Assembly (NCBI GenBank): GCA_040510375.1
Contig: JBEVJC010000016.1
Location: 124,001-188,000 of the forward strand
DNA: 64,000 bases
Reading direction: 5' to 3'
DNA from: JBEVJC01 sp040510375
Lineage (GTDB): Bacteria > Bacteroidota > Bacteroidia > Chitinophagales > Chitinophagaceae
The translations under genes and the position numbers were made by a program. Below, piece by piece: positions 54,877 to 63,801 of the stretch; position 1 is the first letter of the stretch; each line of letters opens with the position of its first letter. The notes beneath the pieces were generated by a model. The model was not told where the DNA came from, did not search any database, and saw only the letters and a program-made list of their open reading frames with translations.

Positions 54877-56634
54877 TTATGGGTTTGTTCTGACAAATGC
54901 TTTCATGGTGGCAATGGTCTTGCCGTCGCTTTCCCCGTACGGACGGATTGTGTACTCCTTAACCGTTTCCGGAACAATAAAGGTTTCCGCATAATGAACG
55001 ATAAAGGGTTCAAAGGCGTTGTTTGGGCTCTCAACAATCGCTTCCCTGCCTTCAACAATGTTCAGCACATTCACCGATCCGTTGGTGGTATGTTTTACTG
55101 TTTTGCTGAACCAGTGCCTTCTTGTTTCAATAAATTCACGTACGTGCAGTCCGGTCTTTTCTTCTTTCCATCCATCACCTTCTGCTACTGTTGTTATTGC
55201 ATTGACCAGTTCTTTACCGGTGTTTGATGGTGTGCGCGACCAGTCGATTACTTTTTTTCCATGTTCAATATTGATTGGCCTGGGTTTGCCATCCAGGCCC
55301 ATTCGTCCCCAGTCGTACAACTTGAACGTAAAAATATACGGCGTGGCACTGATCTCCAGCACCATGCTGTTTGTTCCTGAACAATGCACCGTACCGGCAG
55401 GGATTAATACATGATCATGTTTTTTCACCGGCCATTTTTCAACGAAACTGTCTGCGTCAAATTCAGTACCCTTATTATTTGCTTCGCGAAGGGCATTGAT
55501 CATTTTTTCCGGAACCACTTTATCTTTTAATCCAAGGTATACACAGGCATCATCACCTGTATCGAGCATATAATAACTTTCATCCTGTGTATAGTTCATA
55601 CCGAAATGTTGCCGGATATAATCGGTATCGGGATGGACCTGCAGGCTGAGATTGCCACCCTGCATGGTATCCAGGAAATCAAACCGGATAGGAAACTCAT
55701 CCCCGAAACGAGCCTGAACGGCTTCACCAAGTAAGGCTCGTGAATTGGTAAATACCAGATTGATCGATGGTGTTTCAAAGACAATACCATTAAAATTTAC
55801 CAGCAGGCTGTTTTCTTCTGGCACGCAGTCAAAACACCAGGCATAGTTGGATTGGGATGGATCCAGTTCAAATTTTTCTTTCATCCATTGTCCGCCCCAG
55901 GGACCCGGATCAAAAAACGGGACAAGCCGGAAGGGTTGCGTTACGGTTTTTTTAAACGCATCATTCAGCGCCTTGCCGGTGACCATTTTTGGTTGGTTAC
56001 GGGTGGTGGTATCAACCACCAGATCCCATTGCAACATCAGTGTTTTTTTATGACGGTCGCAAACGCGCCAGTCAACAAAGAATGCCTGTTTATATTGGAG
56101 CGATGGCCTGGTTGTTTTGTTGATTACACCCAGGTTATTTACTTCATTACTGCGGAAGCGGAGTTGTCCTTCCCAGCGTGGCATGTCGAAATACACTACC
56201 ATGGCGGCTTTGGCAAGAAGTGAGGCGCCGGGTCCATATATATAAACAGGTACATCGGAGCGCGCATCCAGTTCCATTGCCAGTTCGCTCAGCCGGGCAG
56301 GATCAAAAAAATCAGACAGTCGCAGCCGCGTGATGTAACCAAAAATTTCATCGTCGGTCACATCCGGATAAATCAGGGCTTCGATTTTTTTCGGTGGATA
56401 CATATAATCTCTTGTGAGATAAAACTTGCCTTCTAATTTGCTGGTAAGCTGTGCCAGAACTTCTTCTTCCAGCAGGCCGGGATAACATTCAAGCGCCACA
56501 ATCTTTCTTGCTGAAGCGATCGAGCCTGTTCTCCTGTTGATAGTGGCGGTGATGTCGTCCCATCCCTGCCAGGATATAGTCTCCGTGCTTTCGTATTTAA
56601 TAAATGGTGACCTGTTGTAATTTGTTCTTGCCAT
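54877..56634 (-). CDS. class I mannose-6-phosphate isomerase with extra N-terminal domain
   Basis: This is a 585-residue protein. The C-terminal half carries a phosphomannose isomerase cupin: QGGNLSLQVHPDTDYIRQHF (metal His), the downstream IPAGTVHCSG with another ligand His, and FKLYDWGRMG. It would interconvert mannose-6-phosphate and fructose-6-phosphate. The N-terminal 240 residues (KIVALECYPGLLEEEVLAQL, VYIYGPGASLLAKAAMVVYF, FFVDWRVCDRHKKTLMLQWD) are not part of the usual enzyme; their pattern suggests a nucleoside-kinase-like P-loop fold that lacks the GxxGxGKT loop, which is an inference. Third enzyme gene of the operon, 41 bp after the ROK gene. Confidence 0.88.
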   Translation of the reverse strand: MARTNYNRSPFIKYESTETISWQGWDDITATINRRTGSIASARKIVALECYPGLLEEEVLAQLTSKLEGKFYLTRDYMYPPKKIEALIYPDVTDDEIFGYITRLRLSDFFDPARLSELAMELDARSDVPVYIYGPGASLLAKAAMVVYFDMPRWEGQLRFRSNEVNNLGVINKTTRPSLQYKQAFFVDWRVCDRHKKTLMLQWDLVVDTTTRNQPKMVTGKALNDAFKKTVTQPFRLVPFFDPGPWGGQWMKEKFELDPSQSNYAWCFDCVPEENSLLVNFNGIVFETPSINLVFTNSRALLGEAVQARFGDEFPIRFDFLDTMQGGNLSLQVHPDTDYIRQHFGMNYTQDESYYMLDTGDDACVYLGLKDKVVPEKMINALREANNKGTEFDADSFVEKWPVKKHDHVLIPAGTVHCSGTNSMVLEISATPYIFTFKLYDWGRMGLDGKPRPINIEHGKKVIDWSRTPSNTGKELVNAITTVAEGDGWKEEKTGLHVREFIETRRHWFSKTVKHTTNGSVNVLNIVEGREAIVESPNNAFEPFIVHYAETFIVPETVKEYTIRPYGESDGKTIATMKAFVRTNP

Positions 56635-56675
56635 AAATTGATTCGGCGATGCCGTTGATAAATTTCTTTAACCAG

Positions 56676-57623
56676 TTAGATCTCGTGTATAAGACAATGC
56701 ACTATGCCAAGTATACCTGCATCATCTGCCAGCGTAGTTGGTCGCAGGTCGACCGTACCCCAGGGTGTCCAGGCATGTTGTTTTACTTTTTCTTTTAGAT
56801 AAGGAATGATCACGTCGGCACTTTGTAATACCCCACCACCGATCACCACCACTTCGGGATCGTATGCATGGATGAGGTTGACGATCCCGGCCGACCAGAT
56901 ATCCATTGTGTACTGCATGATCTCAATTGCCAGCGGATCCATGCGGCCAGCGGCTTTAAACAATACTGAAAAATCAAGTTTTTCTTCGCCGGAAAGTTCG
57001 CTGTTGCTGTAAAGTGCATGTCCGCGGATGATCTGGTCGAGGCTCCAGGTAGAACCATGTGCTTCCACGCAACCTATATTACCACAGGAGCAGGGAAGGC
57101 CATCAAACCGGATGGAAAAATGACCACCAAGGCAACCTGCCTGGAAATGTTTTCCGCGGATCAGTTTTCCTTCGATAACTGCTGAGGTGCCGATCCCGGT
57201 GCCGATGGTCATGACCACCAGGTCGTCCGTGTCCATAGCCGCACCATATTTCCATTCACCTACAGTTGCCATGCGGGCGTCGTTATCAATAACGAAGGGC
57301 ACGGCCCATCTTTCGTTTACCCAGGCGGTCAGGTCGATTGAAGGTGCATCGTCGTACTTGGCATTGGTAGAAAGGATCTTCCTGGTTTTATGGTTTACCA
57401 GTCCGGGAAAGGCAATGCCGATTCCGGCAAGCGGACCTGTACCATCGGGAATCAGTGCGACCAGCCTGTCCATTTCCTCCTGTAATAACGGGAGGCTGGC
57501 TTGCAGTCCGCTGGAAGCAAGGGCGGGTACGATTTTTCTGGCGATTACCTTACCATCGGAAACAAGACCCATCTTGATCCTGGTTCCTCCAAGGTCAATA
57601 CCCAGGTAGTATTTTTTCGTCAT
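56676..57623 (-). CDS. ROK family sugar kinase
   Basis: This is a 315-residue kinase of the ROK family that phosphorylates a hexose with ATP. Visible are the ATP loop DLGGTRIKMG (10-19), catalytic Asp115 in VIDNDARMA, TIGTGIGTSAVI (139-150), the zinc cluster CSCGNIGC (178-185) and VVVIGGGVL. The usual ExGH sugar-binding motif reads LGGH (165-168): the His is kept but the preceding Glu is replaced by Leu. This is seen in some ROK subgroups and may alter substrate choice. Flanked in the operon by phosphosugar isomerases (14 and 41 bp), so glucose, mannose or GlcNAc kinase are the candidates. Confidence 0.92.
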   Translation of the reverse strand: MTKKYYLGIDLGGTRIKMGLVSDGKVIARKIVPALASSGLQASLPLLQEEMDRLVALIPDGTGPLAGIGIAFPGLVNHKTRKILSTNAKYDDAPSIDLTAWVNERWAVPFVIDNDARMATVGEWKYGAAMDTDDLVVMTIGTGIGTSAVIEGKLIRGKHFQAGCLGGHFSIRFDGLPCSCGNIGCVEAHGSTWSLDQIIRGHALYSNSELSGEEKLDFSVLFKAAGRMDPLAIEIMQYTMDIWSAGIVNLIHAYDPEVVVIGGGVLQSADVIIPYLKEKVKQHAWTPWGTVDLRPTTLADDAGILGIVHCLIHEI

Positions 57624-57637
57624 GGCAACTTCACTTC

Positions 57638-58201
57638 TTATGAATGATTATCCAACAACACGGGTTCACCGTCCTGTTCAACGAGGATCTTCGAAAATCC
57701 TTCCGTACTGATTGTATCGTAATCGTGCCCGGCATCGGATGGCCAGACTGCACTGAATGTTAAAATGCTGTCGCCTGTATTGGCAGTGCGGTGGGCTGTA
57801 TATCCGTTTATATAATGCACACTGCCGGGGTACATTTTTTCGGCATGGGTTTTCCGGTTTTCATCCATCAGGATCAGCATGCCGTTACCCTCCACACAGA
57901 TATACATTTCACCGCGATCGCGGAGTTGGTGGAAATGACCCTTGGTCATAAAATATTCCCTGCCCACTTTTCCCGGATGGATATAGGTGATGCCAAAGAA
58001 CAATCCGGCCGTGGTGCCTTCGGGTATGGGAAAGTAAGAAGCCACTTCATACACCAGCTGATCAGCCGGCAGGTCGGCCAGTGCTGCTTTATCGTTGTAG
58101 ATATCCCCCAGATCGCCGATGCGGCGCGACAGGCGGTCGATACCCGGTCCCGTTAATTCGGTGCCGGAAAAGATAACAGATGGTACAACAATGTCAGCCA
58201 T
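57638..58201 (-). CDS. cupin-type glucose-6-phosphate isomerase
   Basis: This 187-residue cupin resembles the archaeal metal-dependent phosphoglucose isomerase (PF06560 type). The metal ligands His89, His91 and Glu98 are in TKGHFHQLRDRGEMYI, and His137 in GYTAHR; spacing is the same as in the Pyrococcus enzyme (88, 90, 97, 136). Expected reaction: glucose-6-phosphate to fructose-6-phosphate. It is unrelated in fold to the common PGI. First enzyme gene after the regulator, with 15 bp on one side and 14 bp before the ROK gene on the other. Confidence 0.93.
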   Translation of the reverse strand: MADIVVPSVIFSGTELTGPGIDRLSRRIGDLGDIYNDKAALADLPADQLVYEVASYFPIPEGTTAGLFFGITYIHPGKVGREYFMTKGHFHQLRDRGEMYICVEGNGMLILMDENRKTHAEKMYPGSVHYINGYTAHRTANTGDSILTFSAVWPSDAGHDYDTISTEGFSKILVEQDGEPVLLDNHS

Positions 58202-58216
58202 GAAGGTTGTTTAATA

Positions 58217-59239
58217 TTAGAATGATTGCCTGTCGATAAGTATGAAAGGATTTTCGATCACCTCACCCTTACCCGCAAGGATCATATTGGCCATTGTCTG
58301 GCCCATTGCGGTGAAGTCGGTCGTAATCGTGGTTATCCCGTTTGCTATTATACTTTTAAGATTTGTTTCGTTATACGACATCAGTCCGATATCCTTACCC
58401 AGCTGCCATTTCTTTTCCCTGGCCAGTTTAACTATATCCACCAGGTGGTTATCGTCGATAACAATAAAGGCATCGTGCTCCTCGATCCTGTCCACATCAA
58501 GCGTATGTAACACTTCGGTATGGATCATTTTTTTCTTCGAGAATTTGTTGAAGCCTGCAATGATATCTCTGGTGCGTACCGATTCGGGGAAGAGCAGGAA
58601 TAGCCGTTTATATTTTGTGACCAGGTGTTGCGAATCCATCAGGATCGAATAGATATCCTTTTCAAAATTCTGGTACACGCCCGGAAAGGTTTTGTTGAAC
58701 TCGCGGTAGCCTACATCGAGCAGGAACGTACGCTTGGGGTCAAGTTTTGCCAGGATGTTTGCGGTATCATCATGCGTTTCGGGCATAATGATATACGTAT
58801 TATAATAACCCGCCTGTTCACGGATCAGGGTTTCAAACATTTTCATGCTGTGGTGATGGAAATAGATGTCGAGAGAACAGGTTTTGGGAAGACTGTTCAG
58901 CAATGCATTGAAGAGGGTTTCCTTGTACGGGGTAAACGTACTGAACAGAAGGAAGATCTTTTTGGTGAGATTGGTTTCGGTGCTCAGCACATAATAACCT
59001 TTTCCCGGAATGGAATCGATGATTCCCGAGGAACGCAATTCGTTATAAGCGGTAAATACCGAACCCCTAGCAAGGGAAAATTCGGCCGAGATCTGGTTCA
59101 CCGATGGTAACATATCATCCTTTGCCAGAACACCCTGGTCAATATTACGGTGGATTGACTGCACGATCTGTTTGTACACCGGCGTGGTAAGCGTGGTGTC
59201 GATAGTAATTAATTCTTTAAGTTTTTTGGATTTACTCAT
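58217..59239 (-). CDS. GntR-type transcriptional regulator with periplasmic-binding-protein-like domain
   Basis: This 340-residue protein has an N-terminal GntR winged helix (IVQSIHRNIDQGVLAKDDML, VNQISAEFSLARGSVFTAYN, SIPGKGYYVL, about 20-85). From about 90 it continues with a LacI/ribose-binding-protein-like effector domain (IFLLFSTFTPYKETLFNALL, DAFIVIDDNHLVDIVKLARE, DIGLMSYNETNLKSIIANGI, TTDFTAMGQTMANMIL). Such regulators repress sugar catabolic genes until a sugar binds. It is the first gene of the operon. A direct-repeat operator sits 64-82 bp upstream and a near copy lies in front of susC, so it probably controls both clusters. Confidence 0.93.
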   Translation of the reverse strand: MSKSKKLKELITIDTTLTTPVYKQIVQSIHRNIDQGVLAKDDMLPSVNQISAEFSLARGSVFTAYNELRSSGIIDSIPGKGYYVLSTETNLTKKIFLLFSTFTPYKETLFNALLNSLPKTCSLDIYFHHHSMKMFETLIREQAGYYNTYIIMPETHDDTANILAKLDPKRTFLLDVGYREFNKTFPGVYQNFEKDIYSILMDSQHLVTKYKRLFLLFPESVRTRDIIAGFNKFSKKKMIHTEVLHTLDVDRIEEHDAFIVIDDNHLVDIVKLAREKKWQLGKDIGLMSYNETNLKSIIANGITTITTDFTAMGQTMANMILAGKGEVIENPFILIDRQSF

Positions 59240-59302
59240 AATTCAACCGGGTTGGTCATCTTTAATGGTTCGTAAAAATAGGAAAATAATTCAAATAAAT
59301 GA

Positions 59303-59321
59303 ACAGGTATATACTGGTATG
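59303..59321. promoter_or_regulatory. predicted GntR-type operator between the regulator and the GH30 gene
   Basis: ACAGGTATATACTGGTATG contains two GGTAT/GGTAY half-sites ten bases apart. It matches the reverse complement of 36234-36252 (ACTGGTACATACTGGTATA) at 16 of 19 positions. It can act on the divergent regulator operon and the GH30 gene. Confidence 0.65.
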
Positions 59322-59513
59322 TTTTTTATTCTTAAAACACGGGTTAATAGCTACTTACAGCGATGCTTTATTTCAGGAAGATTTGACATCGATAATTGGA
59401 GGCAACGGAAACAGGGTGTTTATACGGGCAGAATTGCGGTCTCTAAAATAAACAGGAAGGTTGTACTTTGAAGACAGAATGATAATAAATTTACAGCTAT
59501 TATAAATATTGCT

Positions 59514-60926
59514 ATGCCATTTATGACCCTGAAACTTTCCGTACTTACCCTTCCGTTTTTAATGTTTGTCACCCAGGTCCAGGCCCAGCAGGGCCCTGCT
59601 GAGTTATGGCTTTCGCATCCGGAATCCAATATCCTGTTTGAGCGCCAGCCTGGACGGCTTTCGTTTACAACCGGGACCGCAGACAGCCTGGCCATCGAGC
59701 TTTCGCCTGATGAAAAATTCCAGTCGGTGGATGGTTACGGTTGGGCGCTTACAGGTGGAAGTGCCCATCATCTGATTAAAATGGACGCTGCGCCCAGGCA
59801 GGCACTGCTGGAAGAATTGTTTGGTACAAAAGGAAACGGCATCGGCTCGTCCTATATCCGCCTGAGTATTGGTGCGTCTGACCTGAATGAAAAAGTTTTC
59901 TCCTATAACGACCTGCCTGCAGGTGAAACGGATACGGCCCTGCTCAAATTCGACCTTGGACCGGATAAAAAAGATGTGATTCCGGTTATGCAGCAAATCC
60001 TCCGTATCAATCCAAAGATTAAGGTCATGGGCTCACCCTGGTCGCCTCCGGTCTGGATGAAAGATAATAATGATACACGTGGTGGCAGTCTTCGTCCGGA
60101 ATATTATCATGTCTATGCAAAATACCTGGTAAAATATATCAGGGAGATGAAGAAGTATGGTATTACCATAGATGCCATAACAGTACAGAATGAACCGCTG
60201 CATCCGGGTAATAACCCGAGCCTGCAGATGCTTGCTGCCGACCAGGCAGTTTTTGTAAGGGATCACCTGGGTCCAATGTTTAAGGCTGAAGGTTTAAAGA
60301 CCAGGATCATTATTTATGATCATAACGCTGATAAACCGGAATACCCGATCTCTATTCTCAATGATACCGGTGCAAAAAAATATATTGATGGATCAGCATT
60401 TCATTTTTATGCCGGCGAAATAAATGCGTTGTCAAAAGTACATGATGCCCATCCCGATCGTAATATCTATTTTACTGAGCAATGGGTAGGTGCACCGGGT
60501 GATATGCCGCGCGACCTGCGGGAACATACACGCAACCTGACGATTGGTGCCATGCGCAACTGGAGCAAAACAGTGCTGGAATGGAATCTTGCAGCTGATC
60601 CGCAAAGTAATCCACATACAGATCGTGGCGGATGCGACAGATGCCTGGGAGCAGTAACTATCAACGGTAATGATGTAAAAAGAAATCCGGCTTATTATAT
60701 CGTGGCACATGCATCGAAGTTCATAAGGCCGGGCTCCGTTCGCATCGGTTCCACCAATTCAAGTGTATTACCTAATGTAGCTTTTCGCACCCCTGATGGT
60801 AAAACGGTATTACTTATTTTGAATGATACCAAAGCTGAACTGCAGTTCAGTATTGTGGAAGGAAAAAAACATCTTGTTGCGATGCTACCTGCCGGTGGAA
60901 TCGGCACTTATGTGTGGAAAAAATAA
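59514..60926 (+). CDS. GH30 family secreted beta-glycosidase (glucosylceramidase-like)
   Basis: This 470-residue exported enzyme (signal peptide through QVQAQ) has a GH30 (beta/alpha)8 core: DGYGWALTGGSAHHL, YIRLSIGASDL, MGSPWSPPVWMK. The acid/base is Glu227 in VQNEPLHPG and the nucleophile is Glu322 in YFTEQWVGAPG. A C-terminal beta domain closes the protein (VAFRTPDGKTVLLILNDT). GH30 enzymes split beta-glucosides or related beta-linked sugars. It is divergent from the sugar operon and shares its operator region; a TACTTTG element about 41 bp before the ATG is a one-base-short -7 candidate. Confidence 0.95.
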   Translation: MPFMTLKLSVLTLPFLMFVTQVQAQQGPAELWLSHPESNILFERQPGRLSFTTGTADSLAIELSPDEKFQSVDGYGWALTGGSAHHLIKMDAAPRQALLEELFGTKGNGIGSSYIRLSIGASDLNEKVFSYNDLPAGETDTALLKFDLGPDKKDVIPVMQQILRINPKIKVMGSPWSPPVWMKDNNDTRGGSLRPEYYHVYAKYLVKYIREMKKYGITIDAITVQNEPLHPGNNPSLQMLAADQAVFVRDHLGPMFKAEGLKTRIIIYDHNADKPEYPISILNDTGAKKYIDGSAFHFYAGEINALSKVHDAHPDRNIYFTEQWVGAPGDMPRDLREHTRNLTIGAMRNWSKTVLEWNLAADPQSNPHTDRGGCDRCLGAVTINGNDVKRNPAYYIVAHASKFIRPGSVRIGSTNSSVLPNVAFRTPDGKTVLLILNDTKAELQFSIVEGKKHLVAMLPAGGIGTYVWKK

Positions 60927-61357
60927 AAAAAGGGCCAGGATAGAAATCCAGCCCTGTATTTTAATCCAATATCCTATGAAAAACCATTACAAGAATACCG
61001 AAGCTATTTCAACAAGACAATACCATTTTAAGGGTATATATGTATCGAAAAAAATTAACCAATACGGTGGGTAAAAAATGAAACCATTCACTTTGTTTAA
61101 AACATTTTATTTCGATTTTCGGGCTTCACATTAAATCAATACTTCATTTATACTTGTTATATATTAAAAAAAGCGGTTATGCAACACGTCTTATTTCTTT
61201 ACACATTAAATATATATTTAATTTAACTTGCGTTTTAATGGAAATTATCGGATCGAAATTGGCCAGCAGGCTGCTTTTCCCAATTTCATAAACTTATTTC
61301 CGCATTCGGTTATTCCCCATAAAGAGGCTGTCGTTCTTTTGCAAAAATTTACGATAT
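60927..61357. other. 431-bp intergenic region before the TonB receptor
   Basis: It starts with a terminator hairpin and is then very AT-rich, which fits a promoter region for the receptor gene. A 32-codon frame at 60976-61074 is too short and unsupported to call. I see no Fur-like box that I would trust. Confidence 0.4.
60931..60961 (+). terminator. terminator after the GH30 gene
   Basis: AGGGC and GGAT pair with ATCC and GCCCT around AGAA, with single unpaired bases, and a short T-rich tail follows. Confidence 0.6.
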
Positions 61358-63718
61358 ATGAGGCCTCTGTACCTGCTGCTGCTAAGTTTGATAATATCTG
61401 TGAGCGTTTTTTCCCAACAGGGAACTGTTGAAGGAATGGTGACCACAAAGGATGGGCATCCTGCGTCGATGGTAAATATTACCATCGAACAATTAAAGAA
61501 GGGTACTGTAAGTGGCGAGGACGGGAAATTTATTTTCCGTAAACTGCCAGCTGGTACTTATACCCTTGTTGCATCCCACGCGGGACTGAGCACTGTCAGC
61601 CAGTCGGTCACCATTAAAGGCGAAGAATCTTTCCAGGTAAATATTTCATTAGCCGAAACTGCCGGCCAGCTTGAAGAAGTAATTGTGAGCAGCCGCCACA
61701 CACTGAATGTAAAACCCGTAACGGCAGGTAAGGTAGCCATCGATCCGTTCGACCTTCCGCAGGCCGTGACCATTATCAACGCTTCGCAAATGCGCGACCA
61801 GCAGGCACAACGACTGAGCGATGTTATAAAAAATGTAAACGGTGTTTATCTTTCAGGTGCAAGGGCCGGAACCCAGGAGACTTTCTCCGCAAGGGGTTAT
61901 GGCCTTGGTAGTAATAACCTGTTCAGGAATGGATCAAGGGTGAATTCCGGAGCATTTCCGGAAATGAGTTCACTTGAAAGGGTAGAAGTGTTGAAAGGAA
62001 GTGCAGCTATCCTGTATGGTAATGTTGCTCCGGGTGGAATTGTAAACATGGTGACTAAACAACCAAAGTTCAACTTTGGTGGTGAAGTATCAATGCGCGC
62101 GGGTAGTTATGATTTATACAAACCTGCTGTTGACTTTTACGGTCCCATCAGTAAATCAGTTGCCTTCCGTGTAAACGGTACATACGAATCGGCAAAGAGT
62201 TATCGCGATGTGGTAAGCTCTGAACGATATTATGTAAATCCTTCCCTGCTGTTTAAGCTGGGAAAACATACAGAGCTGTTGGTACAGGGCGACTACCTCA
62301 GCCATGATTTCACACCTGATTTCGGTATCGGTACAATCGGCAACACCATCGTAACCGATGTGCCACGTTCCACCTTCTTTGGTACCAGCTGGCAGTATGC
62401 AAAAACCCGTCAGACCACCGCTGGTTTTACCCTGAAACAGGGACTGAGCCAGAACTGGAACCTCACAGTAAACGGATCGTACCAGCAATATAAACGCGAT
62501 TATTTTTCAACAGAAAGGATCCAGGCTGCTGAAAACGGCGACTGGAAACGCCCATTGGGCAGGACCAATACCCGTGAAAATTACCTGGTGGGACAGGCCG
62601 ACCTGACCGGTAAATTTTATACCGGAAAAATTTCACACACAGTACTTATTGGTGCCGATGTGGAACAATACATGACAAAGGCGTACACGTATACAGTACC
62701 AACTGTGTATGACAGTATCAACCTGCTGGATCCCGACAAGTATACCCCGCGTACGGATATGCCAAACCTGACCGCTACCAGGTTTACTGAAACACCCGTG
62801 TTCCGTACGGGTGCCTATGTCCAGGACCTGGTTAGCCTCAGCGAAAAGTTTAAGTTACTGGCTGGTATCCGCTGGTCGATGCAGGACGCACAACGCGTTG
62901 AATCAACCGACCTGGCCAATGGTGATAAATCAAAAAGCGGTACTCCCAAAACCGACAAGGCATTCACTCCACGTTTAGGTTTGGTGTATCGCCCGGTTTC
63001 GACTACATCGTTCTTTGTAAGTTATGCAAACAGTTTCTCCGTCAACAGCGGTACCGATGCCTGGTTAAAGGCACTCAAACCATCCATCATTGACCAGTAC
63101 GAAGCCGGTGTTAAAAATGATTTCCTGAAAGGCAAACTCTCGGTTAATCTTACCGCATACCGGATCGTAAATAATAACCTGGCGCAGACAGCCCTGCTTG
63201 ATTCGCTGGGTAATGTGAACAACAATACCGCTATTAAGGAACTGACTGGCCAGACCACCAGTGATGGTATAGAACTTGACCTGGTAGGACATCCATTTAA
63301 GGGTCTCGATGTTACTGCGGGTTATAGTTATAACTACATGCGTTATACAAAGACTGAAAATACAAAGGGCAACTATGAAGAAGGCCAGCGCCTGGTGAAC
63401 AACCCGGCACACACAGCCAATGCTACCGCTTTTTATTCCTTTAAAGCTTTCAGGGTTGGTGCTTCTTATAACTATGTTGGAAAGAGGACCGGTGGATGGA
63501 ATAACCAGATCGGACAGACGCAGACATACGATCGCCGTATTCCGGTCGCAGGTTTTTCCACTGTTGATCTTTCAGCAGGATACCGTTATAAAAAACTGGA
63601 TCTCCTGGTCAAGTTGTCCAATATCGGCAATACCTTCAGCTACTACGTTCACGAGAACTATAGCGTAAACCCGATCCCTCCAAGACAGATCCTTGCCAGT
63701 CTCGCATACCGGTTCTGA
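61358..63718 (+). CDS. TonB-dependent siderophore-type outer-membrane receptor
   Basis: This 786-residue protein has a signal peptide (MRPLYLLLLSLIISVSVFSQ), a carboxypeptidase-D-like domain (about 21-105: GTVEGMVTTKDGHPASMVNI), and a plug with siderophore-receptor features: LPQAVTIINASQMRDQQAQR, NGVYLSGARAGTQETFSARG, RVEVLKGSAAILYGNVAPGG and IVNMVTKQP. The barrel ends in FSYYVHENYSVNPIPPRQIL and a terminal Phe. This matches FhuA/FpvA-like receptors for ferric siderophores and not the SusC type. An AraC-family regulator follows at 83 bp after a terminator. Substrate unknown. Confidence 0.93.
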   Translation: MRPLYLLLLSLIISVSVFSQQGTVEGMVTTKDGHPASMVNITIEQLKKGTVSGEDGKFIFRKLPAGTYTLVASHAGLSTVSQSVTIKGEESFQVNISLAETAGQLEEVIVSSRHTLNVKPVTAGKVAIDPFDLPQAVTIINASQMRDQQAQRLSDVIKNVNGVYLSGARAGTQETFSARGYGLGSNNLFRNGSRVNSGAFPEMSSLERVEVLKGSAAILYGNVAPGGIVNMVTKQPKFNFGGEVSMRAGSYDLYKPAVDFYGPISKSVAFRVNGTYESAKSYRDVVSSERYYVNPSLLFKLGKHTELLVQGDYLSHDFTPDFGIGTIGNTIVTDVPRSTFFGTSWQYAKTRQTTAGFTLKQGLSQNWNLTVNGSYQQYKRDYFSTERIQAAENGDWKRPLGRTNTRENYLVGQADLTGKFYTGKISHTVLIGADVEQYMTKAYTYTVPTVYDSINLLDPDKYTPRTDMPNLTATRFTETPVFRTGAYVQDLVSLSEKFKLLAGIRWSMQDAQRVESTDLANGDKSKSGTPKTDKAFTPRLGLVYRPVSTTSFFVSYANSFSVNSGTDAWLKALKPSIIDQYEAGVKNDFLKGKLSVNLTAYRIVNNNLAQTALLDSLGNVNNNTAIKELTGQTTSDGIELDLVGHPFKGLDVTAGYSYNYMRYTKTENTKGNYEEGQRLVNNPAHTANATAFYSFKAFRVGASYNYVGKRTGGWNNQIGQTQTYDRRIPVAGFSTVDLSAGYRYKKLDLLVKLSNIGNTFSYYVHENYSVNPIPPRQILASLAYRF

Positions 63719-63758
63719 TAAACTGTTTTTTCCGCACCGGTAACGGTTGTAAATCTTT

Positions 63759-63785
63759 AACGCCCCTGCCAGGGGCGTTTTTATT
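63759..63785 (+). terminator. terminator after the TonB receptor
   Basis: AACGCCCC and GGGGCGTT form a perfect stem around TGCCA, followed by TTTTT. Confidence 0.9.
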
Positions 63786-63801
63786 TTATATTTACAGGTA
63801 T

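Noticed and set aside
60976..61074. 32-codon frame after the GH30 gene
   Set aside because: It lacks a convincing ribosome site or similarity and lies in an AT-rich spacer right after a terminator.
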